In this document: in pieces, positions 1 through 9,232 of the stretch
Layout of the letters: each line of letters starts with the position of its first letter
Numbering within the stretch: the stretch's first letter is position 1
From: Purshia tridentata
Taxonomy: Eukaryota > Streptophyta > Magnoliopsida > Rosales > Rosaceae
Assembly (NCBI GenBank): GCA_003254885.1
Contig: QANT01008997.1
Span: forward strand, 1 to 33,189
Direction of reading: 5' to 3'
DNA: 33,189 nucleotides
Program-made: the position numbers and the translations under genes
Notes under the pieces: model-generated
Databases searched by the model: none
Told to the model about the DNA's origin: nothing
What the model saw: only the letters and a program-made list of their open reading frames with translations

Positions 1-146
1 TGATCTCAGGTGGGAGAGAAAGAGAGGGAGGGGCAGTGGAGAGAGAGAGAGAGAGGAACAGTAGGGAGAGGGAGAGAGAGAGAAAGCAAGATGGTGGAGA
101 GAGAGAAAGAAAGCTAGAGTTGCACAGATCGCGGAGGAAAAGAGAG
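1..146. repeat. GA-rich low-complexity tract
   Basis: Imperfect (GA)n purine tract with short pure GA runs broken by GGGAGGGG and CAGT. It is microsatellite-like. No coding signal was seen. In plants such tracts can bind GAGA-binding BBR/BPC factors, but nothing here ties it to a gene. Confidence 0.85.
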
Positions 147-147
147 A

Positions 148-530
148 GTGACAATGGCTAGAGGAAGGAGAGGACGACAAAAGATTACTTTTCATCACCC
201 AAAGTATCTGGGAAGGCGAAAAAAATTCATCCCCCCTTATTTCTTCGTCGCTCAAAATGCTGGTGAATTCTTTTTGGTGGTCACCCTCAGGCGACGACTA
301 TTTTTCATCGCTCATAACTGCCTTGGGCGAGGAATGTATTTATTTGTCTCCCCAAGTCTTCTTGAGCAACGAAAACATGTGTTGCCCAAAGCTGTTAGAT
401 TTAACGCAACAAAAAGACAACTTCGTCGCCCCAAGTTACTTTGGGTGACACATTCATCGCCCCAAGTTACTTTGGGCGACACATTCGTCGCCCAAAGTTT
501 TGTCACCCAAATATCTTTTTCTTCTTGTGA
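148..530. repeat. CGCCCAAAGT palindromic repeat block
   Basis: The words CGTCGCCC and CCCAAGTTACTTTGGG recur on both strands. A 31-bp unit is tandemly repeated at 424-454 and 455-485, followed by a partial third copy to about 512. Each unit contains the palindrome CCCAAGTTACTTTGGG flanked by CGTCGC and GCGAC, so it can fold back. This looks like the inside of a DNA transposon or MITE. The long open frame across it is a by-product of the repeat. The family was not identified. Confidence 0.6.
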
Positions 531-534
531 ATAA

Positions 535-1010
535 GAAGAATTTTCAACTCACATGAAGTGTAACAACTGCATTTGGATTTTTTTCCACAGCATAGACTTT
601 TAGCTAGCGCACAATTTCTTCTGCTGCCTACATATATGAATAAGAGCAAAAGAAGAGTGCATTGTTATATGTAGGTAGATAAATAACATAAACTACAAAC
701 TAGCATGTAGAAGGTAGAGGCAGGGACCTACAATGATCCCCGTACAACAAGTCCACGTCCTCCTCCTACAACCATCAATACCTTGCCACAAATGGAAAAA
801 GCAAGTAAGCGTTGTCCGTATCTTCTGTCATCAAACTTAGTAAAAGACCATTTAGTAAGGGGAAAAAATCAAACTATTTAATAAAAAGCAGCTTACAGTG
901 GTTAATGAAGATACATTTTCATTTGGAACCTTGTCTTGTAATGCTTTACAAATTGGCCTTTGGTACTAGAAAAGGTGCAAATAAATCATTATAATTGTAG
1001 ACAATATAAA
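535..1010. other. Intergenic, nothing recognised
   Basis: AT-rich sequence with short runs of open frame only. There are no repeats, splice-supported exons or RNA genes that I can support. Confidence 0.6.
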
Positions 1011-1198
1011 AAGGGAAATTGCCTCAAATAACCCAAATAAATACCAAAAGGACTTTTTTACACCCTACAAAAATTTTCTGACTTTTCTAGTTTTTTGTCC
1101 CAAATCTGGACAAATATACCCCCACCCCACCCACTAACGTCCATCTCCACCTCTGTTAACTTCCACTCCATTCCCGTTATATTTAGGGATGATTTGTC
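1011..1198. mobile_element. Possible half of a foldback MITE
   Basis: Begins GGGAAATTGCCTCAAATAACCC and continues with GGACTTTTTTACACC and TTTTTTGTCCCAAA. This resembles in layout, but only weakly in sequence, the outer arms of the foldback elements at 14.4-17.2 kb (GGGAAATTTCC, GACTTTTTTAGA). No matching inverted end was found, so it is at best a truncated relative. Confidence 0.3.
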
Positions 1199-1379
1199 AA
1201 AATAGCATATGAGAATTGATCTGGGTTTGTGGTTTTTCGCCCAGCCCCCTTAGGTTGTATTCAAGTTTCATTTGAGGATTGTAGTGGCCTCTCTCACTCT
1301 CGGTTTGTGGGTGGGTAGGTTACTGTGTTTGGGCCTTTGGCCTTCTTGTTTACCAAAAAAAAAAATAGCATATGAGAAT
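1199..1379 (+). mobile_element. Short polyA retroposon with 18-bp target-site duplication
   Basis: The 18-mer AAAATAGCATATGAGAAT occurs at 1199-1216 and again at 1362-1379. Between them lies a 145-bp insert that ends in an A-run directly before the second copy. A 3' polyA tail plus a flanking direct repeat is the signature of target-primed insertion by LINE machinery. The insert ends GGGCCTTTGGCCTTCTTG before the A-run and shows no Pol III A or B box that I can recognise, so a 5'-truncated LINE tail is more likely than a SINE. Confidence 0.75.
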
Positions 1380-1579
1380 GAAAATCGTACAAATGTGCAA
1401 TTACGGTTAATGTAGAATCCAGTTTATCTTTTAGTTTATAGTACAGGATTTGAAAGATGAAGAAAGCTAAAACAATTGTGTTGTGAGGAAATTTCCAAAT
1501 AATCCAATTCTGTCATCTCTCTTGAAGCTGTAGTTTATGTAGTTCTGTTGTTGGCTTTCGGAACTGTCCTAGTTGTCTC

Positions 1580-1615
1580 ACAGTCATCGACATGATCACA
1601 TTTGAGGGCATGAGA
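1580..1615 (+). other. Conserved putative 5' micro-exon of copy A
   Basis: After a TTGTCTCACAG acceptor-like string, ATG at 1592 opens MITFEGMRC. Copy B has the same words in its leader (ATG at 27170-27168, minus strand), with the TTT/TTC and ATC/ATT differences in codon third positions. A donor site could not be placed, so it may be a short leader exon or an upstream ORF. Confidence 0.35.
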
Positions 1616-1669
1616 TGCCCTTATGCCGACTATTAATGTGCTAGCAAGCTATGGAATTCTGTGTCCACA

Positions 1670-1784
1670 TATTGTCCCCTCTCTGTGTACACATTGTCCA
1701 TTCCCTGCCAACACATTGTCTACTCATTGGCCACCCATTGTCTGCACTATGTTTGCAATTTAATGTTTGTCCACATCTTTTCAG
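1670..1784 (+). repeat. 11-bp-phased TGTCC array in the leader of copy A
   Basis: Degenerate units of CACATTGTCCA or CCCATTGTCTG recur, clearly spaced by 11 bp around 1712-1750, and run up to the exon 1 acceptor TTTTCAG (1778-1784). Copy B has a longer and cleaner array at the homologous place and in the same orientation relative to its gene. Confidence 0.7.
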
Positions 1785-1964
1785 GAATATGTCAGGTGGT
1801 TTGAAGTACGAGCTGAAGTGCAAGTGCCCTCCACACTCAGCCTGGATTAATTGCCGGTCGCAGCTCACTGAGAGCTTGAGAACCCTAAGGGCCAGGTTCA
1901 CAGACGATGAAATGGCCAAATTCCGGGGCAGCCCTTTTGGGCACTTCCTTGATGCCGAGCACCA

Positions 1965-2050
1965 GCTAAGATTCAGTGCACCACTTCTGCACCGGCTGCT
2001 AGCACCGGCTAAGATTCAGTGCACCACTTCTGCACCAGCTGCTGCTTCGG
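1965..2050. repeat. 43-bp tandem duplication in exon 1 of copy A
   Basis: Copies are 1965-2007 and 2008-2050; the first 28 bases match perfectly. Copy B has only one unit. Because 43 is not a multiple of three, the frame used at 1789-1990 is lost and the domain continues in the next frame from about 2040 (QLLLRW... leading into GGGMVFMLS). Confidence 0.9.
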
Positions 2051-3009
2051 TGGGCACAATGTGAAGATGACAGGGGTGGTGGCATGGTGTTTATGCTGTC
2101 GAAGCAGCAACTTATGAGGTTCGGGAAGAGGGAGTTCGCCCTTATAACCGGGCTGCGTTTTGGTGGGGAACCAGAAATACACTTCAATGAGTACGATGGA
2201 GTGGAAGCGATGGACAACTCTTCCCGGCTGAAGTTGAGGTATTTTCCCCAAAAAAAGAGCGTCAGCCGTAATGAATTGGAGCTGAAGTTTAATACGTGTG
2301 AGGACAGTGAGGACAGATTTCGGCTGGGCCTCCTATATTTTTTATATTTTGTCCTCTTGGGAAGACAAAAGAGCAACAAGATTGACCTCCGGTTCCTAAA
2401 AGTCGCAGAGAACCTGGAGGAGTTTTATAATTTTCGTTGGGGCACTGTGTCATATGCTGAGACGATGGACTCATTTCGTGATCTGAATCTCCAAACACGG
2501 TTTGAGAAGGCTGTGAAGGAAGGGAAATCGTCATCAGAGTATGAACTCACGGGCTTCCCGTTTGCCCTCCAGGTAGCTGTTTTTGAATGCTTTTTTTTGC
2601 TGCGTTGTGTGACCATGTAGGATTCTAACAATTCCGAAAATGCTTTCAACCATTGTTGTTTTAACTCCTAGGTTTGGGCGTATGAAACTTTTCCCAGCTT
2701 CTTGTCCGCGGCTGCTGTGGTAAGGGTTGAACCGGATGCAGTCCCCCGCATATTGCGGTGGCGGAACTCTGGAGGCTTGACCATGAAGGACTTGACGAAG
2801 AGGTTGCTGGTATTTAATGAGGTTAGCTATTGCACACTTCTCTCATTCATTCAATATTTGAATTAAAATTAGGGTTTATGGTCCTGTGGTCAATGAAGCG
2901 TTGAAAATGTTCAAATTAATTCATTTAGTTTATTGAATTAATGCAGAAGCCACAGAAATTAATTTCAAAGCGTAGAATTTCGAGACTAGGCATATCTTTT
3001 ATTTAAATT

Positions 3010-3143
3010 ACTATCTTGAAATGTGCAGGAAGATTTGGACTTGCGGGTGATGGAGCCCTTGCCAACTGAGAAGGCTACTATCTTGAAATGTGCAGGAAGA
3101 TTTGGATGTGCGAGTGATGGAGCCCTCGCCAACTGAGAAGGCT
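3010..3143. repeat. 67-bp tandem duplication copying the exon 3 splice acceptor
   Basis: Copies are 3010-3076 and 3077-3143 with four mismatches. Each contains ATGTGCAG followed by the start of exon 3, so there are acceptors at 3028 and 3095. Copy B has one unit, and its exon 3 is 195 bp, equal to 3096-3290. Using the first acceptor adds 67 bases and breaks the frame. Confidence 0.92.
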
Positions 3144-3402
3144 GCGGCGTACTGGGATGAGAGATGGTATGAGGGTGAGAATGAAAAGCAAGGGCGTCGT
3201 GCCAAAAACAACTCGGAAGTAGGCGGCACGTCATCCTCCCTCCATGCTGCTCAACCCACCCCCCCTCACCAGCCGCGAGACCCCTCAATGGTAAACCACC
3301 TTTTCCATAATACACCTGCTTTTTAGACTACCTGTCTCATCACGGGAATTTTGGTAATGGCAGTCTATGTTCAATGTGAGCGTTAACAATGTTGTAACAC
3401 TC

Positions 3403-3530
3403 CTGTTTACAAGGCCTGTACAAATGGTGTACAGAAAGCCGACAATTGATGGACACCTTACTCTTATTGAAGGACTATACTGTCCTTGAGTTGTCCACAA
3501 CCTGTCCACTGTCTGTACACCATATGTAAT
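3403..3530. repeat. Foldback unit in intron 3 of copy A
   Basis: GCCTGTACAAATGGTGTACAG is mirrored by CTGTCTGTACACCATATGTA, with TGGACA on the left half and TTGTCCAC on the right. It is a solo copy of the inner palindrome that also forms the core of the foldback elements at 14.4-17.2 kb. Intron 3 of copy B has a diverged foldback of the same kind at 24550-24665. Confidence 0.75.
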
Positions 3531-5747
3531 TTGTGTTTCAACTTTATTGTTTATTCTTTGAGCTGACCCTAAGGGTAAATGTCTTTCTCAGGTAGAGATG
3601 ATGCATGCTATGGCGCAGAGGTTTGAAAGAGACCTTGCCCAACTCAGGACTGACCTGGTGAAAGAGACAAGGGCCATTGTTAAGGCCGAAATGGAGAAGG
3701 TCACCGAGTTAGTGGTGGAGGTCAAGCGCATGTTGGCGCCATCAACCACGCAGCAGGATGTTGAGGGGTGCAGTCCCATTGACGGTTCCTCATTCCAGCC
3801 CTCGCCTGAGAGGAATGAAGATCTTCCCCCCCCTTCGGGGTTTGAAAACCTTGCATCCCCCAACTTGGCAGCAGTTGGGGACAGCGTTGGTAGGCCCTCC
3901 ACTGGTGATAAGAAGTCAGAGGGGGACGATCATAAGGGGGACGATCAAGGTGTGGCTGCTGAACAGAGCAGTGATCCCATAGTGGAGTGTTCGAACGTAG
4001 CGACGTCATTTGTGCCAGTCCCTGATGTTCAAGCAAATATGGCCATTGTGGACAGTGACCAAGTCGCCTTGGCAAACCAGCCGCTGCAGACACAAACACA
4101 AACTCATGCAGTGGCTGCCTGTCCATCTACATATAGGCCCGACAATTATGTGGACCTTTATCAGCACATGTGCAAGTTGGTGGCGAAGTGGAAGGATGAT
4201 CCTCCAGCTTCCACTGACCAGGGCAACAAAGAGGGCGGTGTAGAAGCCGTTGATAGTGTGGACATCATTCCGCCCTCAGAATTCGTTGCTAGAAAGGGTG
4301 GTGAGAGCATGGCTGTTGGTGAGGGTCGAGGCCGGAGGTATAAGAGGCGAGGTGGCAGATTGAAACCCATTTTAACCAATCCACTAGCGAAGAAGCAGAA
4401 GAAACAACAGGAGGCAGTCAACTTTGATCCTCTTGGTCATTACCCGGGCGCGATCATGAACGACCTTCTCAGCTACCTTCAACATTGGGATGAAAACCCC
4501 AGGTATGTGTGTTGTCAAATCCTTTCCTCATGTCAAGTAAGGTTGTATATGTATGTTTATACAGTGCCTGGTTGTTGTTTGTTGTAGCGAGACGTTGTTC
4601 GTTGGGAATTGTCTCCAAGCTGACCACAGGTTCATGCATTAGCTCCTAACACCTGCATGCTGGCTTGGCATTGATGTAAGTTGACATTAATGTTGTATGC
4701 GCACCAAAACCAAACTAACACCCTGCCACTGATTATGCTACTGTTCTAACCCCTTTTGTTCCATGGCAACACAGCATATTGACACAGCTCTCTGGCTGCT
4801 TCGGAAGCGGCAGGCGGAGCACCCTGAGACCTTTGGAACAAGGTGGACGACCGTTGACTGTTGTTTTCCGGTACGTGTATGTTGTTGTTGACTGTGGTCC
4901 CCGAAGATGGTGTTATGTTCTTTGTAGGCTGCATATTCAAGTTGTATCCAGATATTGTCTTTGCGTTGTCCATGTTCTGTCTGCATGCTGGCCATCTAGT
5001 TGTTATAGTTTTTTATTTACTGGTTGAGCACTCACTCTCATGTCTGACTATATTTCCTGACCACCTACTAAATTTGCAGTTCCTTGTCCAATCGACACAA
5101 GCTGCAATCACAACTCACAGAACAAGGTTCGCGAAGACAAAAATATCAATTCCAATTGGGGTGCTGACCTTTGTCACAGGCACGAACCCCTGTTATGGCA
5201 AAGCATGGACTGAGGTTGACAAGGTGTTTTGTCCACTAAATGTCGAATACAGACATTGGGTAGCTGTGGTCATTGACCTTGTGGCTCGCAAGCTGTGTGT
5301 GTACGATTCATATGTCGACCTCCATGCCGATAAGAAGACATTTGATGCCCTTCAGCCTATGAGTACGTTGCTACCGGCCATTCTCAAGATTGCCCTATTC
5401 TATGATGGCCGGCACGACTTGCGGTGTGATGGGCAGCCGTGGCCAATTGAACGTATGCCCGGTGTGCCACAACAGACCAACGGGTGAGCATTTTTTGTTT
5501 CTTTTGTGTATCATTTTGCTGATTTGCATAACATGTGTTGATGCATTCTCATGCTTTCCGATTTTCAATCTCTCTCTAATATTTCCCCTTTGGTCTTATA
5601 TATAGGGGTGACTGTGGAGTGTTTGCGCTAAAGTTTATTGAGTTGCTATCAGCGGGACACTCTGTTGACTTCTGCACACAGGAGAATATATGTTGGTTTC
5701 GAGTCCGATTAGCTGCGGACATGTATGTACGCGAGGCCATCATGTAG

Positions 5748-6130
5748 CCTAACCCAGTGCAGTGGTTATAGGGTGTATTAGCAGTTCAATAATTTACTAA
5801 TTTTTAGATACCATGTAATTCACTAAACTGTCAGGTTGATGGCATGTAATTAGCTACACCGATCCTTCTTTGGAATCCATGTTATTCAATCATAGTTGAA
5901 GTTAGGGACCCAAAATCAAGTCCAACCACAACCATGGTTTTATTCGTCGGTCATTTTTGTGTTTATGAATTGGAACATATTAGCTTCACACAGAAGGTAC
6001 CAACAATGTTAATAATAACTCAGGCCAATATAATAGTCGGGATTATCCCGGTAGCCCTTTTTCAGCTAATTGGAAACTTTGCAGATGCGAACAAAAAAAG
6101 GACAACGTGGGCACACCAACTTGATAGGTG
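5748..6130. other. 3' flank of copy A, no gene recognised
   Basis: AT-rich sequence after the copy A stop codon. It would contain the 3' untranslated region. No clear polyadenylation signal, ORF with family resemblance, or repeat was recognised. Confidence 0.5.
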
Positions 6131-6171
6131 ATGTGTTGCAATATTGTGTTTACTCATTGTTTGCCTGTTGT

Positions 6172-6403
6172 CATCCCTTAAGTCCTACAGAGAATGTCTG
6201 CAAATTTTAAAGTTTGTGGAAGCAGACAAAAAACTGACAACAGGCGGCCAGTATGTGGATACAAAATTGCAAAACTTACAGCTAACAGACGAACTTGTTG
6301 CAAACACAACATTTGTGTCCGCATGTTGTCCGCAATTTGTCGACCTTTTGTCGGCTCAGCAAAATAAAAAAAAAATGCTTGCATCCTCACCTGAGAACAC
6401 CCC
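6172..6403. mobile_element. Small foldback element Y1
   Basis: The left half carries TGCAAATTTTAAAGTTTGTGG and AGACAA words; the right half carries TGTCCGC words and ends in GCATCCTCACCTGAGAACACC. The end word TCTCAGGTGAGGATG, in either orientation, is shared with Y3 and nearly with Y4. No ORF of its own. Probably a non-autonomous DNA element; limits are approximate. Confidence 0.5.
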
Positions 6404-6473
6404 TAATTATATAACTAAATATTATAAGAAAATATATGGTTATATGTTAGTTATATACAGCTTATCAGTCCGC

Positions 6474-6713
6474 TAGAGATGGCCGCAAATATGAAAGTCT
6501 TTGCACGTGGACAATAGATGGCCAGTAGGCAGACAATAGGTGGACAATATCGGACAATATATGGATACAATATTTCAAAACATCAGAATTTTTGGCAATG
6601 TCTCAACACGTTGTCCTGCCTCCGTCTAACTTTTGTCTGCCTTCTGCGCACTTCCTCAAACTTTAAAATTTGCAAACATTAAAATTTGCAAACATTCGCA
6701 CCTGAGAAAATCC
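6474..6713. mobile_element. Small foldback element Y2
   Basis: GGACAATA words on the left (6510-6575, mostly 11 bp apart) face TTGTCCTG and TTTGTCTG on the right. It ends in TTCGCACCTGAGAAAATCCC, matching the Y-family end. It contains a 16-bp tandem duplication (AAAATTTGCAAACATT at 6665-6680 and 6681-6696). Confidence 0.5.
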
Positions 6714-6746
6714 CTATAACTTGTAGTCTTATAATTTTATATTGGA

Positions 6747-6964
6747 ATTTCTCAGGTGAGGATGACCGCACCTTTTTAAAGTTCACGGACACCGACCGCA
6801 GGTAGACAATAGGTGGACACTGGGCACATACAGATGTGTTCGCAATTATGATTTGTTAAAGCAAGTTATGCAATTTTATATCCACTTAGTGTCTGCTTAT
6901 TGTCCACTTTCTGTCTACGTTTGCAAACTTTTAAATTTGCTGGCCTTCTCTCAAAGAATGACTG
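6747..6964. mobile_element. Small foldback element Y3
   Basis: Starts TTTCTCAGGTGAGGATGACC, then TTTTTAAAGTTCACGGACAC and GGTAGACAATAGGTGGACAC. The right half has TTGTCCACTTTCTGTCTACG followed by TTTGCAAACTTTTAAATTTG and a decayed end. It is the clearest Y-family member. No coding content. Confidence 0.55.
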
Positions 6965-7009
6965 ATTATGAATTTGTATACATCAAAATTATAACATACT
7001 TACATGTTT

Positions 7010-7178
7010 TCTCACGTGATGATGACTACATTTTTTTTGGCGACTGTGATAGGGTGTGGACACGAATGATGTTTTGCAACAATTGTTGTATTATCCATTC
7101 ATTGTCCACCTATTGTCCACCTATCGTCTACCTATTGTCCTTTTCCACACTTTTTCTCTAATTTGCGGGCATCCACCC
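7010..7178. mobile_element. Small foldback element with an 11-bp TGTCCACCTAT array
   Basis: The left end, TCTCACGTGATGATGACTAC, is a diverged form of the Y-family end. The right half has ATTGTCCACCT, ATTGTCCACCT, ATCGTCTACCT and ATTGTCCTTTT in a row, exactly 11 bp apart (about 7101-7144). Confidence 0.5.
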
Positions 7179-7470
7179 CAAAGGACTAATAAGTTATCAA
7201 CTTCATAAGTTATAATTTATACGTATTATGTAATCTACCAATCAAATAATCAATTACCCAATTGAAAGTTTGACACTCAATTACTCTTCAATTAGTCAAT
7301 TACTCAATTGAACATTGAAGCCCTCATCGTATCCATTAAAACCCCAACTATACCAAAATTAGTCAGTATCCCAATTGCCCAACCCCAATGCCCCACACCA
7401 ATATCCGAAACCCCAATCTTCCAATTGTTAGGGGTTTAGGCCCTTCTGTAAACATTATACACTAAATGGA
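7179..7470. other. AT-rich spacer with CAATTACTCAATTG words
   Basis: The words TCAATTACCCAATTG, CAATTACTC and TCAATTAGTCAATTACTCAA recur around 7240-7310, giving a loose AT-rich repeat. Nothing coding was seen. Confidence 0.5.
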
Positions 7471-7475
7471 TTTTG

Positions 7476-7672
7476 TCAGGTGAGGATGATTGTACTTTTT
7501 AAACTTTACATAGGCGGATAGAAAGTGGACAATGTATGGATACAAAATTGCAAACTTGCTGCAACAAATTTGTTGCAAACACATCATCTGTGTCCACATA
7601 TTGGCCGCTTATTGTTCTCCATCTGTTTGCGTCCGCGAACTTTAACAAGTGCCATCATCCTCTGTAAAGAGG
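7476..7672. mobile_element. Small foldback element Y4
   Basis: Left end GTCAGGTGAGGATGATTGTA, then TTTTTAAACTTTACATAGGC and AGTGGACAATG. The right half has GTGTCCACATATTGGCCGC, GCGTCCGCGAACTTTAAC and ends GCCATCATCCTCTG, the inverted Y-family end. Its right half is duplicated downstream as part of the 225-bp repeat. Confidence 0.55.
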
Positions 7673-8003
7673 ACTGATACACTAAAACTATTATTTTGTG
7701 TGTATATATATGATCCCCAAATGGATGCGGCCCAATCTGTATAAAGTTGTTAAGTTTGGGGTAAATTAAATATAGACAACTTGCTGCAACAAATTTGTTG
7801 CAAACACATCATCTATGTCCACACATTGGTCGCTTATTGTTCACCATCTGTTTGCGTCTGCGAACTTTAAAAAGTGCCGTCATCCTCTCTAGAGAAGGAC
7901 TGATACACTAAAACTATTATTTTGTGTGTATATATATGATCCCCAAATGGATGTGGCCTAGTCTGTATGAAGTTGTTAAGTTTGGGGTAAATTAAATATA
8001 GAG
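7554..8003. repeat. 225-bp two-copy tandem duplication
   Basis: Units are 7554-7778 and 7779-8003 and are nearly identical (for example TCTGTGTCC versus TCTATGTCC). Each holds the right half of element Y4 plus about 110 bp of flank. The duplication therefore happened after that element inserted. Confidence 0.9.
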
Positions 8004-8084
8004 ATATTTTTTAGAATCATTTGTATTTGATGTTCATGCAATGAATACTAAAAAAGAAGCCAAACCAGACCAAAATCTTGTTTG

Positions 8085-8202
8085 GCCCTAACTCGACCCG
8101 GGCCAAAAGCCTGTAAGGCTGAAGCTTGAGGAATACATGGAGTTGTGTATTTAGGCCCGAAGCCAGGCCCGGGCTGGCCTCACAATCCTATTCGGCTCTT
8201 GT
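8085..8202. repeat. CCCGGGCC-rich block
   Basis: CGACCCGGGCCAAAAGCC and GCCAGGCCCGGGCTGGCC form a GC-rich partly palindromic stretch in AT-rich surroundings. It looks like a fragment of a dispersed plant repeat. The family was not recognised. Confidence 0.4.
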
Positions 8203-8346
8203 AAATGGATGACTGCGCCTGAAAAATTAGAGTCGGGTTGGACTAGGCTACTCGGGCTGATTGCCGACCATAAAAAATGGATGACTGCGCCTGAAAAATT
8301 AGAGTCGGGCTAGACCAGGCTACTCGGGCTGATTGCCGACCATAAT
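8203..8346. repeat. 72-bp two-copy tandem duplication
   Basis: Units at 8203-8274 and 8275-8346, both reading GGATGACTGCGCCTGAAAAA and ending GATTGCCGACCATA, with a few substitutions. A separate 21-bp repeat, ATAATTGTTGTCGTCCCCAT and its preceding C, occurs at 8341 and again 54 bp later at 8395. Confidence 0.88.
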
Positions 8347-8449
8347 TGTTGTCGTCCCCATAGAACATATATTAATTCCTGTGACCAAATTACTCATAAT
8401 TGTTGTCGTCCCCATCATGGGTACGACTCCAATAACAAATGTGTAGATA

Positions 8450-9020
8450 ATTATTGAATATTTATGTTGTTTTATGTATAAGGAGGTGAAGGAGGGAGAG
8501 GCTTCGAACAAATAGTAAGTAGAAGTAATTTGGATATTTAGTATGCAGACTAAATATTAAGTCAAATTGATACAACAACAGATATGAAAATTCTGCATAC
8601 TCTGATCGAAATAGGCTACCTAAGGAATTCATGTCGAATTTCGAAGCAATTTTTGGGGTTTCAAAAATTGGAAATGTTTTAATTAATTTGCACTTGGGTT
8701 GAAAAATTCCCCCGCTGAATTGGAGTGACTAGAGTCAGTACGACTAAACCCTTGTGCACTTGGGACTGGTCGTGGGTCATCGAACCATTAGCTCCATGTT
8801 GTCCGCATGATGGCCACCCGCTGTCCTCACTTATGTCGTGTCCATATCTGCCTGCGATGTGCAAGCTCTGTTTGCCAAGTGTTGGGACAAAAGACAGTCA
8901 CAGTTACTAACAGAACCAAGGGCACACAAGGGCAACGTCCGTCCACCTTGTTCAATGCTTTGAACTGCCCCCGTTATCGCTGTCAGTTACTGTTCCTCCC
9001 AAATTGAAAGAGGACCCAAC
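8450..9020. other. Intergenic, nothing recognised
   Basis: No gene or repeat could be supported. A few TTGTCCGC and GCTGTCC words occur at 8800-8830. Short open frames here lack any family resemblance. Confidence 0.5.
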
Positions 9021-9028
9021 TCGCAGCG

Positions 9029-9055
9029 GCGCCAAAGGCTCCCATTCGCGCCAAA
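9029..9055 (+). promoter_or_regulatory. Pair of E2F-type sites upstream of mudrA
   Basis: The word GCGCCAAA, which is TTTGGCGC on the other strand and fits the E2F consensus TTTSSCGC, occurs at 9029-9036 and 9048-9055, 19 bp apart, in an otherwise GC-poor region. E2F/DP factors drive S-phase transcription in plants. The pair lies about 1.6 kb before the first recognised mudrA exon, where a promoter could be if the 5' leader is spliced. Binding is inferred from the motif alone. Confidence 0.45.
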
Positions 9056-9232
9056 ACCTCCCTTCCAACTCCAAATAGCTTCCCACCGATAGCCTCCCTG
9101 TTTATTTGTGGGTTATCGTTTCCACCTCATCGCCAATCCACGGACCCAGTGCTATCTAAGCTCTGAGGCTGACGCATACAAACCCATAAAATGGCAACAA
9201 CTACAACCAGGTGGGCAGTGAAGAAATGCAGA

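Larger units (their letters stand above)
1495..5747 (+). pseudogene. DUF1985-Ulp1 (C48) protease gene, MULE-associated, copy A, broken
   Basis: Eight exons are set by GT-AG sites shared with copies B and C: 1785-2572, 2672-2821, 3096-3290, 3592-4502, 4588-4675, 4775-4870, 5080-5483, 5606-5747. Exon 1 encodes a DUF1985-like domain (YELKCKCPPHS, FGKREFALITGL, DRFRLGLLYFLYFVLLG, EYELTGFPFALQ). Exon 4 is charged, starts as a likely coiled coil and has a basic stretch. Exons 6-8 encode a Ulp1/C48 peptidase core: RHWVAVVIDL (His), VYDSYV (Asp), PQQTNG (Gln), then GDCGVF (catalytic Cys, 5613-5615). Such domains cleave SUMO or ubiquitin-like proteins; in Kaonashi MULEs the role is unknown. Three lesions were found: a 43-bp duplication shifts the frame in exon 1, a 67-bp duplication copies the exon 3 acceptor, and TAG at 4640-4642 ends exon 5. 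An intact version would have about 910 codons. Homology to copy B extends upstream to about 1495. Confidence 0.85.

Noticed and set aside
148..534. 128-residue ORF
   Set aside because: It runs through palindromic CGCCCAAAGT repeats and is open in several frames; it is composition-driven.
3029..3095. Use of the first duplicated acceptor as the true exon 3 start
   Set aside because: It adds 67 bases and breaks the frame, while 3096-3290 matches the 195-bp exon of copy B exactly.
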